From assembly GCA_001584585.1 (NCBI GenBank), contig LSYV01000008.1, positions 3,167,776 through 3,208,267 of the forward strand: a DNA stretch of 40,492 bases, written 5' to 3'. A program made the position numbers and the translations under genes. The notes beneath the pieces are model-generated. The model ran no database searches, had not been told where the DNA came from, and saw nothing but the letters and a program-made list of their open reading frames with translations. Within the stretch, counting starts at the first letter, position 1. Each line of letters begins with the position of its first letter. This document shows positions 33,101-40,492 of this stretch, piece by piece. This stretch comes from Gonium pectorale (taxonomy: Eukaryota > Chlorophyta > Chlorophyceae > Chlamydomonadales > Volvocaceae).

Positions 33101-36100
33101 TTCTGTTGCTACCAACAATATGCGCCATGCGTAAAACCTGGCAGGGGCGGTGTGGGCTGGCGTACCTCAGCATGGGTGGCGCCGGGCTTGCCGGCGTTTG
33201 CCGCCACGCCGCCCAGAGGCGCGGGCTGGCTCCCCCCGGCTCCAAACCGGCCTGAGCCGGCGGCCAGGCGCCCTGAGCCGGCCGCCTGCTGGAAGCGTCC
33301 CGCGCCGCCAGCGCTGCCTGACGCCTTGCGCGCCGGAGCACCAGCACCGAGAGAGCCCGAGGGAGCACGCCCAGACCTGTGACGCGACAATAGTGCATTC
33401 GGGGCGAGGCGCACGCGATCAGGGTTTTACGCGTCCATGAGCAATGTCCATGCGGGCAGTGCGGTCATGCGTCAGGGCGCAGCATCATGATGGTTTTGGC
33501 GTGCGCTGAGTTGGCACCCAGCTTCTTGTGCCGCCAGCTACACCCCACCTGAGCTCGGAGACGGCGGGCCCGTCTGCCCCGGCCTGCGTCTCGGAGGGCA
33601 CCACGGTGGCCGCCTCGACACCCCCGAACGCCTCCATGCCCGCCTCCCAGTCGTCGTCCGAATCTCTGCACGGGGAAGCGGAGCGGTGCTTATGCATGAA
33701 GAGTCGACTCAGTTAACACAGGTATACACCCAAGCGTTGGCTTCCGGTCCTAACAAGGTGTGCAACTGGTTGCAGGCGCTGGATGAGCTGCGTGGGATTT
33801 ACGATGTATGGGTATGCAGTGCTCGGCTGCGCAAGCCAAGCGACCCGCCAAGCCAAGCGGCATGCCAGGAGCTGCACGCTATCGCCGTGCGTCAACGGCA
33901 AATGGTGCCGTGAGTCTGCAAGAAAAGAGAGAAAGCGCCTGCGGCCCTGACGGGCAGGCACTGAACACACCGGCGCCTGAAGAACTCCATCTCGTTGACA
34001 CCCTCGCGGTCCTCCCCCGCGTACGAGACTGCCAGCAGATCCAGCAGCGGGGCCGTCCACGTCTTGGCTGCGGGCAGGGGCGGGGCGGGCAAGCGGGGGC
34101 GTTTCAGAACAAGCCACTCGTGCCCAAGGTCCTCCTCTTTTAGATCAATGGGCGTCGAGCGGGGGTCCAGCGGGGCACTGACGGGTGCATTGTGGTGCTG
34201 GGGAGGGCCCATTCGTCCCGGGACCGTAGCCACCCACCCCATGTGGGCTTGAGGCGCTCCGCCACGAAGGCCGGCATGGAAGGGTTGCCCTCCACGTGCC
34301 ACATCATGGGCACCGCAAAGTCCAGCTGGTCGCGGAGCAGGTCCACCAGCTGCCGGGGGTTGCGCCGCCGGTAGTCTGCGCAAGGTGCAGGCAGGGCACG
34401 GCAGGGAAACGGCGAGGGGTGCACGTGCGGGTGCGGTCAAGCACGCACTGGAGCGAGGGTCGCATTCGGGGAGGAAGACACGTACAGAGCTTGAGCGGTT
34501 GGGCACGTTCGCACCTACAGGCGCGTAAGACGGGAGCAGCTGCCGGCGCGAGAGCAATGTCAACGCTCCCCATCGATGCCAATACACTCCCGCAGCCTTC
34601 CCAGCGGCCCGGACTGCCGCATGCATGACGTAAGAACTTACTGAGCATCTGGATACCATGGATGAGCCTGCGAGGACAGGTTTCGGCGTGGAGGGAAACG
34701 GTCACAACGCGATTACTGCGTCGCTGAAGGGAATCATCCCACAGAGGCTCCAGGCGCATACCGTTCTCCCCCAACATGCCCGTGTTGCAAGCGGCGCCGC
34801 CTCGCACTGCTCTAGGGGCCTGCGAACGAAGGCAACCTCCCACCTGCCGGCCGAGTAGATGAGCCCACAGAGCTGCAGCCGCGGTCGGCCCTTGACGCCC
34901 GCCTTGGCGCGCAGCAAGGACAGGACGTCGCCGCCCCAGGCCTCCTGCACCAGCGCAAACACCTGCACAACGGGGCATAACAAGCAAGCTTGTCACAGGT
35001 ATTTGGGCCGGCAGCTGGGCCGACAGCGGGGCGGTAATTCTCGATGTCAAGGGGCTGCCTTGCCGCACCTGGTCGATCGCCGCTGCGTACACTCCGTCGC
35101 CCTCCACGTCCTCATCCCCCGCCTCATCGCCATCTGCCGCCGCCGCAGCGGCGTCGGGCATCAGCCCGGGGTCCACCTCGCCGGTCTCCTCGTTACCAGT
35201 CTGCGATCCAGGGACGACGGGGTCGTTAGAGAGCCTGCACGTCAAACCACGACGGCACGGACTGGCGGCATTGGGCGTCGGGCGCAATGACCGCCAAACA
35301 GACCACGTGACGGTGTCCAGGCGCGCTCGATGCGCAACAGAGCGTAGGAAAAACCTGGCAGATAGTCCCATGCCGCAATATGAATCCAGTCACGGATCCG
35401 ACTCACCCTCACACACACACACACATCCGACACTCACCGACCGGCGCCGCCGCGCAGTACGCTCGGCTGCCTGCCGCTTGAGCTCCCGGAAGGCAACCGA
35501 GACGGCCCGCTCTGAAGCCCTGCATTCGGACGCACCCCGTAATGCCAATCAGGGTCAAGCGACATCTGAGCAATGAGGCGGACGTACAACACGTCTCGAG
35601 TGCGACACGAAAGGCGCGCCCTGACATCATGGAACTTCCTCCCGCCTGGCCACCCTGCTTACGTGAGCAGCGCATCCACCACGGTCTTTGCGTCCTCCCT
35701 GGCTCGCGCCAGGATGAGATCAACCGGGGGCTGCCAGCCGGGAAGGTGCCGCTCGTGCCGGGACATCTTGACGGGCGCCACCAGCACTGCGAGGGCCGGG
35801 TGGCGTTCGAGGCATGCACAGTGAGCTTCAGTCGGCGGGAGTGCTGGACCTTAATGCCGAGGATTCCTCTTAGCTGGTAAGGGGCAAAGCCAAAAAGGAA
35901 GGCACATGCCCAAATTAGGGATCTAGCATAGGGCAGTGCCACGTAGACGTCAAAGATGGATACGCGTACGTGTCAAATCGCAGCGATGACGGCAGCATCT
36001 GTACCCACATGGAGATCCAGCCATGGGACAACCCCCCACATAGGCACGCGTCCCCTGCACACGACACGCCCGGCCCTTACGTTTCCGTCGGAAGCGGGTG

Positions 36101-38299
36101 CGAGCGTCCACGAGCTTCGGCTCCCGCGCCGTCCGCTGCCGCTTTCCGTCGCGCGCACGCTGCTCCCCGGGCTGTTCGTCTGCACCGGCCGCCGGCGCCG
36201 CAGCCTCAGAGGCTTGGTGCGCTAGCCGCGCGGATGTGCCCGAGGGCCCCGCAGCCAGGGCCAAGGCGTCAGAGGCTGCTTCTTGTACGCAAGCGGTCGG
36301 TGATTCGCGCGGCCGCTTAGCCCCGCGCCCGTCCGGCTGGCCCGCTTCCGCCATGTGAACGTCGCCGGCGGACAGGCGCGCCTCCGAGTGCTGCGGCTGG
36401 GGCTGCAGCTGGGACGCTGAGGGCGCCGCGTTGGGTGAGGCGACAGCCTGGGGCTGGGGCAGCTTCTCCGTCTGGGCCTGCTCCGGCTGAGCCTGCTCCT
36501 CCTTCTGGCGGCGCCGCAGTCGCTTCTCCTCGGTGCGCACCGCGTCCTTCAGGTCTCCCCCGATGAAGGCAACCATGCGCCTGTCGGTGATGAGTGTGAC
36601 CATTGGCGCAACAGTGGAAAGCTTTCAAAAACTGCCAATCCCTGTCGCAGAGAAGACCAGCACCTTCAGTATCAGCAGGTCACATCTCCGCCACTCTGGG
36701 CAAACTGCTACTGTGCAAATTGCGTTGTGTATGGTCTCCAGCCCTAAACAACAATTGTGCCCCCGCCCCGGCTCACTCGTCCGCCTGCTGCAGCAGCGCC
36801 TCCACGTCCATCGTGTCATTCACCGCCACCATGTCCGCATCGCGGGCAGCCTGGGCAGCCAGCTCTTCCGCGCTCAGAGGCGGCCACACCCAGCGGCTGC
36901 CCGCCTCGGCGGTGCCGCCGGCCCCAGCGCTGGCGCCGCCGGTAACCCCGCAAGCGGCCGCACCAGCGCCACCGGCCTGCAAGTCGGTGCCGGGCTTGAT
37001 GCCGGCGGCGGAGGCACCGGCAGCGCCCATGCCGGCAGCGGCTCCCTGCTCCAGTGCCTGAAGGGGTGATGGACAGACAACAAGCACCCAAGACAAAACT
37101 GCTCAATTTCAAAGCCCAGGATGCAAGTTTCAAGGGGCATTTTCACATGGCCATGGCATTGAATGAGGCACTTGGACACTGTAGTTGGATATCGTTGCTT
37201 CCGAAGGGGGCTCCTCCCGACCTGCGCCAGGCGCTTGCCCGCGGCTCGGCTGTGCGTGTACGTGCCGGCCCCGGCGGCAGCGGCCATGACCAGCAGATCC
37301 GGCGTCGGCTGCCGCAGCGGCTTGGTCACGGGCTTCGGCTGGGCCAATGGAGGAGCGGGGTGGTGGTGCAGCCCTTAGTGGTTAGGTCTGTAAGACGCAT
37401 TGGAAAGTCAGGCAACCCACGTTGATCTGTACGGCTTTCAAGCCCCTGAACCCACCCAATGCAACGGAAACCTACACACAGCAAGCAGCACACTGATGCA
37501 CGGCGCAAACTTCTTTCAAGCAACGGATGCGTCTCACCTTTATTTGCACACCCTTCTGGGGAGCAACCACCGCTGGCTTGCGCACAGCCGTGGGCCCGGC
37601 AGGCGGGCGGGTCGGAGGCTGAACCAGTGCCGGCTTGCCGGGCACTGCCTTCGGCACGGGCCGGCTACCGGCCGCGGGCCCAACCAAAGGCGCCCTGACC
37701 TGCAATCGCCGATGAGGAGGGGCCCAAACCATAAGGAATGATGCTTCTGCACAACCTCCTGCAGCCACGTCATGTTGTGCGCGGCCGACCATCCCAATAT
37801 CTTCGTACCTGGGCGCTAGGCGGTGCGGGCATGCCACGGCCTGGCGGGAGCCCGGGCCGCCCGTGCGGGGCGGCGGGCTGCGTCGGCACCATGGGCGGCC
37901 GGCTCACGGGCTTTTGGCTGCCCGGCGGCCCCCGCTTGAGCGCCTGGCCGGGCGCGTTCTTGGCCGGCGCGTCCACCTTGCCCCGGTCTGAGGAAAGGGG
38001 CCTCGGACCATTTATTTGTGATTGGGGCGCTGCTCGCAGCAGGACCATGCGGGCCAGCGAGCGCTTCGTCGACAGGGGCACGCGCAACGGCTACTCAGGA
38101 CGGACCTAAGGACGGGCCCACCTGTTGCGGGTTTATGCAGCGGCGGAAGCTTCAAGTGGAAAGACTTGCCGACGATGAAGGACAGGCCGCTGGGCGGAGA
38201 AAAGTTGCAAACCGGGGTATTAGTGCATTGCGCGGGACTCAGCACGGAGCGGGTCTCAGCACTGGATGATGTCACACTTTGGTTCGGAGGGTACGACAT
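27114..38299 (-). CDS. Unrecognised ~2626-residue low-complexity, probably nuclear protein
   Basis: Nineteen exons join in frame: 38299-38122, 37987-37809, 37699-37538, 37338-37222, 37057-36777, 36580-36081, 35786-35663, 35519-35438, 35200-35069, 34962-34844, 34667-34642, 34375-34234, 34177-33971, 33665-33549, 33376-33166, 32991-32888, 32653-32124, 31920-31859, 31721-27114. I do not recognise the family. The most conserved-looking parts are about 280-320 (DTMDVEALLQQADERMVAFI), 475-545 (a helical, Arg-rich segment with FRELKRQAAERTARRRR), 586-680 (VFALVQEAWGGDVLSLLRAK, then RQLVDLLRDQLDFAVPMMW) and 895-950 (KLAELREEHRLKQKYGNLN). The last exon alone encodes residues 1092-2626, rich in Ala, Glu, Pro and Ser with basic clusters (KKGKKAKAKSSK) and a KKKKKH end, suggesting a nuclear, disordered tail. 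ATG 38299 is tentative; the frame is open upstream and the first exon could start later. Confidence 0.6.
30572..30688. repeat. 39-bp tandem repeat in coding sequence (13-residue unit)
   Basis: Units start at 30572, 30611 and 30650; the first two are nearly identical and the third diverges. On the minus strand they encode EEEQEQLMVVDAV-type units within the terminal exon of the large unrecognised gene. A 39-base period keeps the frame, so copy number can vary without breaking the protein. Confidence 0.9.
35410..35425. repeat. (CA)8 microsatellite
   Basis: Eight CA units lie in the intron following exon 8 of the large minus-strand gene, about a dozen bases past the donor. Confidence 0.9.
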
Positions 38300-38572
38300 G
38301 ATCGCTTGGAGCCCGCCATGCAGCATGCCATGCAGGTGTGCACGGGGCTTAACGCTGTTCCTTACGATGAGGATCCGGCGAGGACGATCGTGTTCAACCA
38401 TGAAAACCGCTGGCTGGCTGCCTGGGCGTTGAAGTGTGAGGTGTACTTTGGCAGCGAGTGCACGCTGAAGGCCGCTCGAGAGCTGGGCTCCGGCGCGGGG
38501 AGCACCACCAGACGCCGAACGATCGTTGACAGGGCTGCGAGGGCATCCAGGGGCCGGGAGGAGCCATCATGA
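38279..38572 (+). other. Isolated protein-like plus-strand open frame
   Basis: A plus-strand frame open through 38279-38572 (first ATG 38318) has coding-like codon choice and an ordinary-looking composition, including IVFNHENRWLAAWALKCEVY and CTLKAARELG. It lies between two minus-strand genes and overlaps the tentative first exon of the left one by about 20 bases. I recognise no family. It could be a small gene, a remnant of a mobile element, or chance. Confidence 0.2.
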
Positions 38573-38666
38573 CAAGCTTGTGGTGTTTGCGTGAAACGGC
38601 GTTCCAGTTTGGATGCGGCACACGCGTAGGATGGCTTGCCGCTGCGCTGCAGACACGGCCGGCTAC

Positions 38667-40492
38667 CTAAGGGGCCAAGCATTCCAAGAATTCCAGCTCG
38701 TACAGCGGAAGGGGGGGCGGTGGTATGGGGTAAGAGAGGTCGGGGCGGGACACCAACTTACGGTCCATGCACTTGTCAAACAAGCTGCGCACGGGCAGCC
38801 ACGCCACGGGCAGCAGTGGTATCCCCAGGTTGTCGTGCGGCCGGAGCGCCTCATTCCCGTCGGGTCCGTCCAGCTGCCAGTGGGCGCTGCAGGTACCACG
38901 GAGTCGCAAGCGAAGGTTATAAGGTTAGAATGGCGCCAACAGAGCTCGACAGAAAGATTGTACTGGAGCCAATCGTGCTCGATTTTGCGACGCCCAAGCT
39001 TCCTTCCTGGCTTTCGATTGCTGGTCCGCCCGGCGCTGCATTCCTCACTCCGTTCCCAAGAATACGCAAGCCTGCATACCAAGTTCAGGCGCCAAACATC
39101 ACATATGCAAGCAGGCATCTTCCCGATCTGTGGCCCGTCTTTATTCCGCCAGAGCCCTTGCAATGCTGGTCCAGCTCGTGCGATATCCTGCAGCCGACAC
39201 GCTCAGGATGCCCACCTCAGGAACCTGGCGAGCTGCACCTCGGCTGGGGCTTCGCCCAGCGGGGGCGCCTCACCGCCGGCTGCGCACTCCACGGCCGCCG
39301 ACACGGCGGCGCTCATGCGTTGCTCCAGGCCGGGGTGGACCGTTCCTACAGGACGGTTGACGGGAGTTAAATACTGCATCAGCTGTCGCTGTTGCCAACG
39401 CACATCCCGTGTAGCGCGTGGACGGCAGACCGTACCGGAGGGGTCGAGGATGAGGAAACGCGCGTTGACCTGCCGCAGCGCCGTGAGGACCTCAGCGGGC
39501 ATCGCGTCCGGCGCGTTGACCGCGGCCCCTGCAAAGACAAGCACGGGCAGGCCGCGGCTCGGGAATGCAGGGAGGGCTCAAGACCGCAGACGTTCTTAAA
39601 GCTTGGTCGTGGAACCAACGGCTGGACTCTAAACTGCTTGCGGCTTGCGAACGCGGCTCGACCATGCTGCGTCGTCTGCAGCAAGATCACTGACCCCCCC
39701 CACATACATAGCCAGTATGAGCTCTGCGACGCGCCCATCGCGGCCAAAAGGCACAGGCCCTACCTGCCGGCGGCGGCGCCATGACGAGGACGAACCAAGC
39801 GGCGCGCACTGAGGACTTGGGCTCTGCAGGCCAAGCGTGCGGTCCGCACGCGCACCGCGCGGCGCGTACGGAGCAGCGGTTAGTGCACGGCAAGGCCATG
39901 ACGCCGGTGGTACATACCGTACCCTCCATAACGCCAGAGGCCCACTGCTGAGAAGCGCAGCGGACATCGCCCTAGCCATAGAAGCGGCCGCCAGTTCCCC
40001 TTCGCCTCTCCAGCCGTACCCCGTCACGTGGTGCTTTGCATCCGGCCCACCTCGCGAGGCCGCCGCCTTTTGCATCGCCGCTGCGTACTTTCCCGCCGCC
40101 ATGCCCACGTGGTGCACAACGTTGCTCAGCCACGAGCTGGCGGAGAAGCCTGCCGGGCAGGAGGCCGCCAACGGGATCACGGAGTGCGGCCGACATTGAG
40201 CATCGAGCTTAGGCGGCTCCATGGCTCGAAAAGAGCACCGGGCGGCGCACCGAAAGCGAACAGGTCAGGACTCAGAAGTCCCGACAGCCGCGCCCGACAG
40301 CAAAAGTTTCAAACTCACCCTCCTGCTTCTCCCCGATGTCCTTGCCGTCCTGCACCACGCCTCCCTTCCCGAGAAGATCCTCCATCTCCTGAAGCTGGCT
40401 GCTNATTTTCTTGTGCTCATGGTACGGTGGCCGCATGTCTGCAGCCAGAGCGGTAAAGCGACCTTGCAGACGGGGGGCGGGGCTGCCCGTGG
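38667..40492 (-). CDS. C-terminal part of an unrecognised protein, cut by the window edge
   Basis: Six exons are visible: right edge-40319, 40149-39923, 39763-39708, 39557-39436, 39345-39216, 38886-38667. The first is open to the window edge, so the N-terminus lies outside. Readable segments include LQGRFTALAADMRPPYHEHK, LQEMEDLLGKGG, SSWLSNVVHHVGMAAGKYAA, GRVAELILA, then a strand-turn-helix GLPVLVFAGAAVNAPDAMPA, VNARFLILDPSGTVHPGLE, and LGIPLLPVAWLPVRSLFDKC. The alternation of hydrophobic strands and helices suggests a globular alpha/beta protein. I do not recognise the family. The donor at 39708 (AT/GTATGT) and acceptor before 39557 (CGAG/) were chosen because only they keep the frame; a better-looking acceptor at 39540 does not. 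The stop at 38669-38667 assumes no further splicing, although a good donor (C/GTAAGT) lies in the last exon near 38757. One base (N at 40404) is ambiguous, leaving Ile or Met. Confidence 0.5.

Noticed and set aside
38122..38886. The right-hand gene (to 38667) and the large gene starting at 38299 being one gene
   Set aside because: The donor in the last exon of the right-hand gene leaves phase 1, but every usable acceptor before the first exon of the large gene requires phase 0 or 2.

Overview
The window looks like nuclear DNA of a green alga, most likely a chlorophycean (Chlamydomonas/Scenedesmus-type). It is GC-rich. Protein-coding sequence is broken into many short exons with clear GT-AG junctions and strongly GC-ending codons. 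Several genes are followed by TGTAA, the poly(A) signal typical of chlorophycean algae. No rRNA, tRNA, operon structure or CRISPR array was seen. All assignments come from reading the sequence; no database search was possible.

Layout, left to right. (1) 1-1055: repeat-bearing flank with no recognisable gene. (2) 1056-1778: two adjacent small reading frames resembling bacterial HicA (toxin) and HicB (antitoxin), separated by an intron-like segment and followed by TGTAA. This is the most unusual locus in the window. (3) 3128-3238: one isolated exon of a class I (iron-sulfur) fumarase with no partner exons. (4) 17252 down to 4406, minus strand: a 25-exon gene for a protein of about 1957 residues with three cyclic-nucleotide-binding-like domains, each interrupted by low-complexity inserts. 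(5) 17935-20603, plus: a six-exon TMEM70-like mitochondrial membrane protein, divergent from (4). (6) 21603-22336, plus: a small gene with J-domain (DnaJ) pieces and no visible HPD. (7) 22822-25952, plus: an eight-exon HIRIP3/CHZ-type histone chaperone. (8) 38299 down to 27114, minus: a 19-exon gene for a protein of about 2626 residues that I do not recognise, with a 4.6-kb terminal exon of low complexity; it converges on (7). (9) From the right edge (40492) down to 38667, minus: the last six exons of an unrecognised gene cut by the window edge.

Exon models were built by hand. Splice phases add up without a frameshift in the large genes 4, 5, 7 and 8 and across the visible part of 9. The genes form no obvious pathway; they are ordinary algal neighbours. 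The exception is the HicA-HicB pair, where the stop codon of the first frame lies inside a splice-donor motif. Splicing versus retention could therefore decide whether the first domain is made alone or together with the second.
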